14,038 bases of DNA from Clostridia bacterium (GTDB taxonomy: Bacteria; Bacillota; Clostridia; Oscillospirales; Acutalibacteraceae): positions 1 through 14,038 of the forward strand of contig CAAFXF010000055.1 of NCBI GenBank assembly GCA_900766895.1. Direction: 5' to 3'. The translations under genes were made by a program, and so were the position numbers. The notes below the pieces were generated by a model that saw nothing but the letters and a program-made list of their open reading frames with translations, did not search any database and was not told the origin of the DNA. Of this stretch, positions 7,204 to 12,849 are shown piece after piece. Each line of letters opens with the position of its first letter. The stretch's first letter is position 1.

Positions 7204-7299
7204 ATGAGTGATGATTTTGAATATGAGTCTGCCGAGCAGGTCAGCGATTATATTATGCTTGATTCGAGGCGATATGACAGCACGGTGAGGGGTGATTGA
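7204..7299 (+). CDS. 31-residue acidic micro-ORF in place of the tail-tube/sheath/tape-measure block
   Basis: ATG 7204 follows GGGAGG (7191-7196) by 7 nt, and the ORF ends at TGA 7297-7299, two bases before the next start codon. The peptide begins MSDDFEYESAEQVSDY and continues IMLDSRRYDSTVRGD; it is acidic, with no signal peptide or membrane segment. It lies exactly where sheath, tube, chaperone and tape-measure genes normally sit. It could be a genuine small assembly peptide, the fused ends of two tail genes left by a clean deletion, or a spacer that keeps translation coupled. I recognise no family. Confidence 0.5.
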   Translation: MSDDFEYESAEQVSDYIMLDSRRYDSTVRGD

Positions 7300-7300
7300 T

Positions 7301-7816
7301 ATGCAGTATATGAAAATGAAATACAGAGGCTTTGAGTTTAATGTAAATCCTAAAAGCCTAAAGGTTAAAATGAACAAAAAAATATCAAGGTACGACACCG
7401 TATATGCCGACGAGCTTTGTGCTCAAGGAGCAAACGGGCTATACACGGTCAGCGGTAACGGTTGCTTTGTGGGTGAGGATTCGGCAGAAAAAGCGTTTGA
7501 GCTTGTCAGAGCCTACAACAAAAAGGGCAGTGATTATTTGTTTTTACCAAATTCCGTCCCGATAAAGGCTCACTTTTCCTCGCTTAGCATCAGCTATTCC
7601 GGGGGCAATGACAGGGTGGATTATTCATTTGAATTTGTGCAGGAGTGCAGGGAAAAGAATGAGGAATACAACCCTGATTATACTGTTGCCGCTGACGGCG
7701 AAAATCTTTTTGACATTGCTCACCGCACCGGTATGCAAATAGAAAATCTTGTTGAGGCCAACGATTTCGGTGATGTTTTTGCAGTTAAAGAGGGTGACAG
7801 AGTATGGCTGATTTGA
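7301..7816 (+). CDS. LysM-domain baseplate protein (XkdP/gp53-like)
   Basis: 171 residues from ATG 7301, which has GAGGGG (7287-7292) 8 nt upstream; GTG 7292 is an alternative. The C-terminal 45 residues (YTVAADGENLFDIAHRTGMQ, then IENLVEANDFGDVFAVKEGDRVWLI) form a LysM fold, which in phage baseplate proteins stabilises the hub and may touch peptidoglycan. The N-terminal part (MKYRGFEFNVNPKSLKVKMNKK) and centre (VDYSFEFVQECRE) match the domain preceding LysM in PBSX XkdP. It is shorter than XkdP (about 220). It is the first baseplate gene and normally follows the tape-measure gene, which is missing here. Its last 13 nt overlap the hub gene. Confidence 0.75.
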   Translation: MQYMKMKYRGFEFNVNPKSLKVKMNKKISRYDTVYADELCAQGANGLYTVSGNGCFVGEDSAEKAFELVRAYNKKGSDYLFLPNSVPIKAHFSSLSISYSGGNDRVDYSFEFVQECREKNEEYNPDYTVAADGENLFDIAHRTGMQIENLVEANDFGDVFAVKEGDRVWLI

Positions 7817-8757
7817 CCTTTAAGCTTTATGACCTTGATGATAACGAGATAAAGCCGAAGGCGGTTTTGTCGTATGAGCTGAGCCGGGATGCAGATGCGG
7901 CGTGTGACGGCTTGAGGCTCAATCTTTTGCTCGATGAGGCAGGCGCAGAGCTTTATACTGTAAAGGCGTTTTACGGTAAGGTATGTGCCTTTAACGGATA
8001 TGTTGACACTCAACGCGAAAGCATAAATGCCAACGGCTCTACCTGCTTTTTGTATTGTCGCTCGAGCGCCTGCCTGCTTGTTGACAGCGAGGCAAAGCCG
8101 TTTACATACAATTCTCCAAGCGTTAATGCGCTGTTTGAAATAGGCATTGGCGACGGCTTTAGGCTTTGTATGGATAATGTGTTCAGCGATATTCAGTACC
8201 AGGTAAGCAAGGGCACATCAAAATTCGGATTGCTTAATGATTTTGTGTTAAGCGTTACAGGCAACAGAATTAGGGTTAATCCGAAAAATGAAATTGTTAT
8301 GCTGAAATCCGAAAGGGTAATCAAAATTGACCGTGACAGCATCCTTAGCGTTAAAAGAGAAATCAACCGAGGCAATGCCGTTATGGGTGTTGATTACAAG
8401 CTTAACAGTGCGGATGATTACCTGTATCACAGAGTCAGCCGTTTTATGCAGAAAAAAAGAATATCCGCCACACGAATGTTAAATATGTCTAATGTTCCCG
8501 ATTGGCAAAGAGAAACAAGGCTTTCCTCATTTGTAAGCAATGCAAATGCAGGCTACTGCTGTTGGGAGCTTAAGCTGTCGGGATATGCCGATATTGATTT
8601 GGCAGACATAATCAGGACAGACCTTGACGGCTTTGACGATTACGGTGATGTGGTGGCGGTCGGCATAAGGCATACCTGTAATGCCTCGGGTGAAAATACG
8701 GTAATTAAGGCATACAGTGCATTGGATTTGGAGGAGCTTAGCTATGTGGATGAGTAA
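7804..8757 (+). CDS. Baseplate hub protein (XkdQ / gpD-like)
   Basis: 317 residues, close to the usual 320-330 of XkdQ, so apparently full length. It forms the trimeric hub that joins tube to spike in contractile tails. Features include a beta-rich N-terminal domain (AVLSYELSRDADAACDGLRLNLLL), a segment GNRIRVNPKNEIVMLKSERVIKIDRDSILSVKRE in the middle, and a C-terminal beta domain ending VVAVGIRHTCNASGENTVIKAYSALDLEELSY. These correspond to the gp27/gpD tube-like repeats, though assignment comes from length, order and general pattern. ATG 7804 is preceded by GAGGGTGA and overlaps the LysM gene. A hub normally continues the hexameric tail tube, for which no gene is present. Confidence 0.72.
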   Translation: MADLTFKLYDLDDNEIKPKAVLSYELSRDADAACDGLRLNLLLDEAGAELYTVKAFYGKVCAFNGYVDTQRESINANGSTCFLYCRSSACLLVDSEAKPFTYNSPSVNALFEIGIGDGFRLCMDNVFSDIQYQVSKGTSKFGLLNDFVLSVTGNRIRVNPKNEIVMLKSERVIKIDRDSILSVKREINRGNAVMGVDYKLNSADDYLYHRVSRFMQKKRISATRMLNMSNVPDWQRETRLSSFVSNANAGYCCWELKLSGYADIDLADIIRTDLDGFDDYGDVVAVGIRHTCNASGENTVIKAYSALDLEELSYVDE

Positions 8758-9097
8758 AAAAATATCACACTCTGTCAAAAATGATTCTGTCGAAAAGGGC
8801 AGAGTTACTCTTTCCGACAAGCAGATAGAGGCGGGCGCAACCGTAACAAGAAGAAACATAGATTGCTACACGCCGTATGGCTTTAACAGCCTGCCTCCTG
8901 TTGACGAGCAGGTTATTATGGTGCCGTCGAGCGACGGAACGGTAGTGCTCGGCACCTTGAACAATCCCGCAAATATTGAAAGCGGAGAGGTTGAGCTTCG
9001 TTCATTGGGTGGTGCATATATTTTGCTTAAGAATAACGGTGATGTTGTTATTAACGGATTGGTGATTAACAGGCAGGGAGTGATTGAAAATGAATGA
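8744..9097 (+). CDS. Minimal baseplate spike (gpV/gp45-like)
   Basis: 117 residues from ATG 8744, chosen because GGAGGAG (8730-8736) lies 7 nt upstream, within the end of the hub gene; an in-frame GTG at 8717 has no such site. The core reads NIDCYTPYGFNSLPPVDEQVIMV and DGTVVLGTLNNPANIESGEVEL, typical of the OB-fold of gpV spikes. The C-terminus GGAYILLKNNGDVVINGLVINRQG is a short beta-helix tip. It occupies the PBSX xkdR position. Spikes are usually 150-230 residues, so this is a reduced version. No histidine-x-histidine metal-binding tip is seen. Confidence 0.7.
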   Translation: MWMSKKISHSVKNDSVEKGRVTLSDKQIEAGATVTRRNIDCYTPYGFNSLPPVDEQVIMVPSSDGTVVLGTLNNPANIESGEVELRSLGGAYILLKNNGDVVINGLVINRQGVIENE

Positions 9098-9368
9098 TGA
9101 ATTGGATTTTACAGTACAGCTTCTTGAGGATGCCGTAAGGTGCTTCGCGGTTGGGCGAGGAGAGTTTTACGCAGATAAAAACTTCGGCTCAAGAATTCGG
9201 CAAAGCAGGTCTGTGGCAGAGGCTCTTGCTTACGCAAGGCAAAGCGTTGCCGGGCTTGACGGTGTTTTTGTAAAATCCGCAAGGGCTGTATCTGACAGTG
9301 CAATTACTTTTGATGTTTTGATTAACACAGAGGAAAGGCAGGTGACAGTTGATTTTGGTCAGCTTTAA
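9090..9368 (+). CDS. Baseplate wedge protein, gp25/XkdS-like
   Basis: 92 residues from ATG 9090 behind GGGAG (9076-9080); the start overlaps the spike gene's stop. The pattern FYADKNFGSRIRQSRSVAEALAYARQSV followed by a beta-rich end (ITFDVLINTEERQVTVDFGQL) matches the gp25-like wedge proteins, which initiate sheath assembly and connect hub to baseplate arms. Members are usually 100-145 residues, so this is compact. Its key role in known contractile systems is to nucleate the sheath, yet no sheath gene exists in the window. Confidence 0.68.
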   Translation: MNDELDFTVQLLEDAVRCFAVGRGEFYADKNFGSRIRQSRSVAEALAYARQSVAGLDGVFVKSARAVSDSAITFDVLINTEERQVTVDFGQL

Positions 9369-10155
9369 TGAGATTTTAGAGGATATGAAATCAACCTATT
9401 TTGAACAATCGGGTCAGGTGCTTGATATGTACAGCGAGACGGGATTAAGGCTTAAGGCGGTGGCAACCGAGCTTTTTAATCTTTATGTAAAGGGTGAGTA
9501 TCTGCTTGGGCAATCAAGCTGGCAAACCGCCACGGGTGATTATCTTGACCGTATCGCAACCGAATGTAGTATTCAGCGAAAAACTGCAAGCAGGGCAACA
9601 GGTACATTGACCTTTTATATTGACTCTCCGAGAGAAACCGAGGTGAACATTCCGTCCGGTATTATTTGCTCAAAAAAGGGATACAAGTATATTCAGTACA
9701 TAACTCTTGAGCCTGCTGTTATCGGCATAGGCGAGGTGTCCTGTACGGTTGAGGCACAGTCGATTGGCTGCGGTAATGAATACAACGCAGGCTACGGCGA
9801 AATATCGGTTATGGTAAATCCGCCAAGCAGTATTGCAGGCGTGCAAAACAAGGTAAGCTTTACGGGTGGATGCAGTGACGAGGACGACGGGGCACTGCGC
9901 AGCAGAATTGAATCTGCTCTTAAATACCCGGCAAACGGTGTAAACGTTGAATTTCTTATCGGAAGGGTTATGACTCTTGATGAGGTAATCGGTTGCAGAA
10001 TTGTCAGAGAAAACGAGTCTGTTGTTTGTTTGCTTAAAACAAGAGATAACACAATTTCGGATAATTTGAGGGATAAGGTTTTAGACATCCTTTCGCTGTT
10101 TACACTTTTTGATATTAACGTTGAGGTGAGAATAGACGATGCAGGCGATATATAA
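9349..10155 (+). CDS. Baseplate J-like protein (XkdT type), shortened
   Basis: 268 residues from TTG 9349, overlapping the wedge gene by 20 nt. Baseplate J proteins form the outer wedges that carry tail fibres. Recognisable parts are the N-terminal helix region (SFNEILEDMKSTYFEQSG, ATELFNLYVKGEYLLGQSSW), the signature TATGDYLDRIATECSIQRKTA, the beta domain RATGTLTFYIDSPRETEVNIPSGI and the block CSDEDDGALRSRIESAL (the E-x-D-x-x-L-R-x-R motif of the family). Typical length is about 350-390, so part of the C-terminal region that holds fibre partners is absent or reduced. Its end overlaps the next start by 17 nt. ATG-free starts are common in this operon. Confidence 0.85.
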   Translation: MILVSFNEILEDMKSTYFEQSGQVLDMYSETGLRLKAVATELFNLYVKGEYLLGQSSWQTATGDYLDRIATECSIQRKTASRATGTLTFYIDSPRETEVNIPSGIICSKKGYKYIQYITLEPAVIGIGEVSCTVEAQSIGCGNEYNAGYGEISVMVNPPSSIAGVQNKVSFTGGCSDEDDGALRSRIESALKYPANGVNVEFLIGRVMTLDEVIGCRIVRENESVVCLLKTRDNTISDNLRDKVLDILSLFTLFDINVEVRIDDAGDI

Positions 10156-10552
10156 CAGGCTTGACGCGCTGTACAGGACGGCTTTGATAGATACATCGGA
10201 TGCTCTTGTAAAGGCAGAGCTGATGGCTGTTGCACAGCAGATATATGCCTTGACCTGCTATCTAAACGGTATTTGTGCCGGTGGTGCAATCAATATTTTT
10301 CAGCCTATAAGCAGAGAGCTTATCTCCTATGCCCTTGGCGATATGGAATACCGTGTTGACTCAAAAACCATAACAATATCACGTTATGACATTGATACCG
10401 TCGGTAAAATTTCAAACGGTTGGTTTGGCATAGGATATGATGTTTATTTGGCAGGCAGCGGCAAAAGCTGGAATGAGCTTGATGATGAGAATACGCCGTG
10501 GACAATGATTAACGGCAGAGAATTAAGATGGACTATGGCAGAAAGCAGGTGA
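10139..10552 (+). CDS. Unassigned baseplate/fibre-region protein
   Basis: 137 residues from ATG 10139 inside the end of the baseplate J gene, with TTGAGGTGAG (10121-10130) as a ribosome binding site. The N-terminal half is helical (LDALYRTALIDTSDALVKAELMAVAQQIYALTCYLNG); the C-terminal half is beta/aromatic rich (WFGIGYDVYLAGSGKSWNELDDENTPWTM). Its place matches gpI/XkdU, the protein linking J to the tail fibre, but I do not recognise that family's motifs. It may be a divergent replacement. Function is inferred from position only. Confidence 0.4.
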   Translation: MQAIYNRLDALYRTALIDTSDALVKAELMAVAQQIYALTCYLNGICAGGAINIFQPISRELISYALGDMEYRVDSKTITISRYDIDTVGKISNGWFGIGYDVYLAGSGKSWNELDDENTPWTMINGRELRWTMAESR

Positions 10553-10556
10553 TTAT

Positions 10557-11030
10557 TTGAGCAGTACAAACAAAACAGAGGAGCTTGGACTTAATCAATG
10601 GGCAGGTACAGACGTGCCTAAAATGGAGGATTTTAACAACGATAATGCTTTGATTGACAAGGCAATCAGCGACCATATTTGGAGCGCCTCTGCCCATGTT
10701 ACCATGGAGCAGAAGAAGGCTTGGAGCAATCCTATTAACTGTATGGCTTATCTGGGTGACGGTGAGGAAACACGCAGAGTTAAGCTTAATTTGGGCTTTG
10801 AACCGTCAATTTGCTTTGTGTTTGCTGTCGGTCAGCCTCCGAGTGTGGCAGACTTCGGCAACAATATGGATTATAATTATTTCGGTATTGCCACAATAAA
10901 CGGCAGTATGGTTGGATTAAATCTTGACGGCAATTATCTTGAGGTTGCTACGGGCCCTACAACTGCGGTCTTTGAAAGGCAATGCTACAATCAGTTAGGT
11001 AAATCCTATTTGGTTATCGGCTTTAGATAA
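10557..11030 (+). CDS. Short phage tail fibre protein
   Basis: 157 residues from TTG 10557 with AGGTGAT just upstream. The N-terminal phrase ELGLNQWAGTDVPKMEDFNNDNALIDKAISDH is the well-known attachment motif of Gram-positive phage tail fibres (L-G-L-x-x-W-x-x-x-D-x-P-x-x-x-D-F-N-x-D-N-x-x-I-D). The remaining 100 or so residues are a beta-rich head (GFEPSICFVFAVGQPP, YFGIATINGSMVGLNLDGNYL) likely to contact the cell surface. Most fibres with this start are 300-800 residues long, so this is strikingly short. It is the last gene of the operon; the structured repeat element begins 14 nt later. Confidence 0.75.
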   Translation: MSSTNKTEELGLNQWAGTDVPKMEDFNNDNALIDKAISDHIWSASAHVTMEQKKAWSNPINCMAYLGDGEETRRVKLNLGFEPSICFVFAVGQPPSVADFGNNMDYNYFGIATINGSMVGLNLDGNYLEVATGPTTAVFERQCYNQLGKSYLVIGFR

Positions 11031-11044
11031 ATGGGCTGAACCAC

Positions 11045-11166
11045 TTGGCTCCCCTTGATGTAAGGGGTGCGAGTCTCCGGTGGAGACCTCTGCACGAAAG
11101 TGCAGAAGCACCGACCGAGCCGGCAGGCGAGACGCTGTCGCATTTTATGCGACTGAGGGGATAAAA
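11045..11166 (+). repeat. Structured interspersed repeat, long copy; possible structured RNA
   Basis: It begins TTGGCTCCCCTT and ends GCGACTGAGGGGATAAAA, matching the ends of the second copy at 12691-12750. Hairpins are CCCCTT/AAGGGG (11051-11067), GTCTCC/GGAGAC (11073-11087), TCTGCAC/GTGCAGA closed by a GAAA tetraloop (11089-11106) and GTCGCA/TGCGAC (11137-11153). The outer arms GGCTC (11047-11051) with GAGCC (11117-11121) and GGTGC (11066-11070) with GCACC (11108-11112) can close a multi-branch junction, in competition with the first hairpin. About 60 nt in the middle are absent from the second copy. The end motifs recall a family of short palindromic repeats I associate with gut Ruminococcaceae genomes. 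Confidence 0.7.
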
Positions 11167-11220
11167 TCCATATTGAACATCAAGTTCAACAACCTTTTTG
11201 CCATATTATGTAAAAAGATA

Positions 11221-11250
11221 TTGCAATGCCCTTTTAATATATGCTAAAAT
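11221..11250 (+). promoter_or_regulatory. Promoter of the M28 peptidase gene
   Basis: TTGCAA (11221-11226) as -35, 18-nt spacer, and TAAAAT (11245-11250) as -10 with an upstream TG (11242-11243) giving an extended -10. The start of transcription would fall near 11257, about 27 nt before the ATG at 11284. The rest of the 11167-11220 stretch holds only an AT-rich 6-bp inverted repeat, TTGAAC/GTTCAA (11173-11189). Confidence 0.6.
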
Positions 11251-11283
11251 ATAAGCAGTTTTATGAAAAGGGGGTTTTTCTTA

Positions 11284-12630
11284 ATGAAGGAAGAAAACAG
11301 AAAATATGCCCGTGAGGCAATGAGCATTGTTGAACACGCGGCACATAAAATCGGCTCTCGTCTGCCGGGTACAGACGGTGAAATTAAGCTCCACGAATAT
11401 ATGGGCGACAAGCTGAGAGAGATTGGCATTGAGCCAAAGACGGAGGAGTTTGCAGTATCTCCCCGTTCATCAATCGGCGGTCTTTCATATGCAGGCTGGG
11501 CAGGAGTTATCATCAGCATCGGTGCAATCATCGCTGTTGCCTGCGGATTTAACAATCTTTGGTATGCGCTTGCGGCTCTCGGCATTATTACAATTGTTTG
11601 GCTTGTGTTCAGTTGCTTTTTCTACAAAACATGGTTTGATATGTTCTTCCCGCAGGAAATCAGCCGTAACACTCTCGGTGTTTTAGAGCCTGAGGACGGC
11701 AAGTACGATTATACAATCATCCTTTCGGGCCACACAGACACATCTTGGTGCTGGCGTCACAGCGAGCACGCGTATAAGTACAAGGATACAAAGCCTGTTA
11801 TGGGACTTATTGCAACCTACGGTAAGGTTGGCTTCGGTGCAGTTTGCGTTATTTTGATGGCATTGTTCTCCGTCTTTATGGCTGTTGTAAACATTGCAAG
11901 CTTTGCAGGCGCACAGTGGGCGGCTACGTTTTTTAACTCACAGGCATACACAAATATTATGTTCGCAATGAATTTTGTTCCTATCGTAACAGCTATCGGC
12001 TCTCTGTTCGTTGTTATGTGGGGTGACCCTAACCCGAGAAACGCGTCTCGCGGTGCTATGGATAACGCAACAGGTATCGGCCTTAGCTATGCAGTTCTTA
12101 AATATTTTAAGGAAAATCCCGATAAGATGCCAAAGAACTGCCGTATCATTGATGCGAACATCGGCTCTGAGGAAGCAGGCCTTCGCGGCTCAATGTTCTT
12201 TGCACAGGAACATAGATTTGACGATATGACAAAGAACGCTTGGAACATTAACATCGACTCTGTTGCCGATGAAGATTACTTTGAGGTAGTTATTAAGGAC
12301 GATTGGCAGGGCTGTCGCTTTGATACCGATATGGAAAAGATGTTTAAGGACACCTTTGCCGAAATGGGAATTGAGTCAAAAACAAATGGTTGCATCCACA
12401 ATCCTGTTGGCGGTTGTGATTCAACACCTATGACAAGAGCAGGCATTAAGTCTGTTACCTTCGCTGCTCAAAACCCAATGCTCACCTGGTACTATCACAC
12501 ATGGAGAGATATGCCTGAGCGCTTCAGCGAGGACACAGTAGGTCTTGGCTTTGATGTTGTCCTTTCGGTTATCGACAAGATTGCAAAATTCCAAGAGGAA
12601 AACGGCTATAACGGTCCGCAAAAGAAATAA
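11284..12630 (+). CDS. Membrane-embedded M28-family zinc metallopeptidase
   Basis: 448 residues from ATG 11284, which has AGGGGG (11269-11274) 9 nt upstream; the ATG at 11263 would place that site inside the gene. All M28 dinuclear metal-site elements are visible: H150 and D152 in SGHTDT, D260 in GAMDNATGIG, the E296-E297 pair in GSEEAGLRGS, D325 in NINIDSV and H405 in YYHTWRD. Four predicted transmembrane helices are interleaved with the catalytic domain: about 64-89 and 91-114 before the first motif, 183-207 and 226-247 between H150/D152 and D260. There is no signal peptide. It probably cleaves N-terminal residues from peptides at the membrane, but substrate and the side of the active site are unknown. 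It has its own promoter and terminator and appears to be a host gene unrelated to the phage operon. Confidence 0.85.
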   Translation: MKEENRKYAREAMSIVEHAAHKIGSRLPGTDGEIKLHEYMGDKLREIGIEPKTEEFAVSPRSSIGGLSYAGWAGVIISIGAIIAVACGFNNLWYALAALGIITIVWLVFSCFFYKTWFDMFFPQEISRNTLGVLEPEDGKYDYTIILSGHTDTSWCWRHSEHAYKYKDTKPVMGLIATYGKVGFGAVCVILMALFSVFMAVVNIASFAGAQWAATFFNSQAYTNIMFAMNFVPIVTAIGSLFVVMWGDPNPRNASRGAMDNATGIGLSYAVLKYFKENPDKMPKNCRIIDANIGSEEAGLRGSMFFAQEHRFDDMTKNAWNINIDSVADEDYFEVVIKDDWQGCRFDTDMEKMFKDTFAEMGIESKTNGCIHNPVGGCDSTPMTRAGIKSVTFAAQNPMLTWYYHTWRDMPERFSEDTVGLGFDVVLSVIDKIAKFQEENGYNGPQKK

Positions 12631-12642
12631 TAAAGTAATATC

Positions 12643-12677
12643 AAACGGCACAGCTTGTGATTAAGCTGTGCCGTTTT
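12643..12677 (+). terminator. Strong hairpin terminator of the M28 gene
   Basis: A perfect 14-bp stem, AAACGGCACAGCTT (12643-12656) with AAGCTGTGCCGTTT (12663-12676), encloses a 6-nt loop. The A-rich left side and short T tract let it work in both directions. It lies 12 nt after the stop codon. Confidence 0.9.
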
Positions 12678-12690
12678 ACTGTTCGTATTT

Positions 12691-12750
12691 TTGGCGCTCC
12701 TTTTATGCAATAAAGGGGAGCTGTCACCGCAGGTAACTGAGGGGATAAAA
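12691..12750 (+). repeat. Structured interspersed repeat, short copy
   Basis: Reads TTGGCGCTCC at the left and CTGAGGGGATAAAA at the right, the same ends as the longer copy at 11045-11166. Internal pairing: GCTCCTTTT (12695-12703) with AAAGGGGAGC (12712-12721), and GTCACC (12723-12728) with GGTAAC (12732-12737, one mismatch). It lacks the roughly 60-nt branched insert of the first copy. The two copies bracket the M28 gene, and this one directly abuts the insertion sequence. Confidence 0.75.
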
Positions 12751-12805
12751 AACAGGTTGAACAAAATGAACAAGTCCGTAAAAAATGGACAATAGAAAAA
12801 ACAGA

Positions 12806-12842
12806 CCTCCTATGGTAGAATAAAGGGAACTACCATAGGAGG
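12806..12842 (+). promoter_or_regulatory. Hairpin that hides the orfA ribosome binding site
   Basis: A perfect 13-bp stem, CCTCCTATGGTAG (12806-12818) with CTACCATAGGAGG (12830-12842), has an 11-nt loop. The Shine-Dalgarno sequence AGGAGG (12837-12842) of orfA (ATG 12850, 7-nt spacer) forms the outer end of the stem, so a transcript containing both arms would mask it. A TAGAAT hexamer (12816-12821) could act as a -10 whose transcript starts inside the loop and lacks the left arm, leaving the site free; its -35 is poor. Confidence 0.75.
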
Positions 12843-12849
12843 ATATTTT

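Noticed and set aside
7301..7816. LysM protein as a cell-wall hydrolase or endolysin
   Set aside because: It contains no catalytic hydrolase domain, and its N-terminal part and place match baseplate proteins; the window has no lysis gene.
11173..11205. TTGAAC/GTTCAA inverted repeat followed by CAACCTTTTT as a terminator of the phage operon
   Set aside because: The stem is only 6 bp, AT-rich, and the T run starts several bases after it. It may contribute weakly, but I would not call a terminator; the phage operon has no convincing one unless the repeat at 11045-11166 serves.
848..11225. Similarity of TTTTTGCAGGTATATG (left of the operon) to TTTTTGCCATATTATG (right of it) as phage attachment sites
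   Set aside because: The match is short, gapped and AT-rich, with no integrase and no tRNA target; not distinguishable from chance.
11045..12750. The two structured repeats as a CRISPR array
   Set aside because: Only two unequal copies 1.6 kb apart with a gene between them; no regular spacing and no cas genes.
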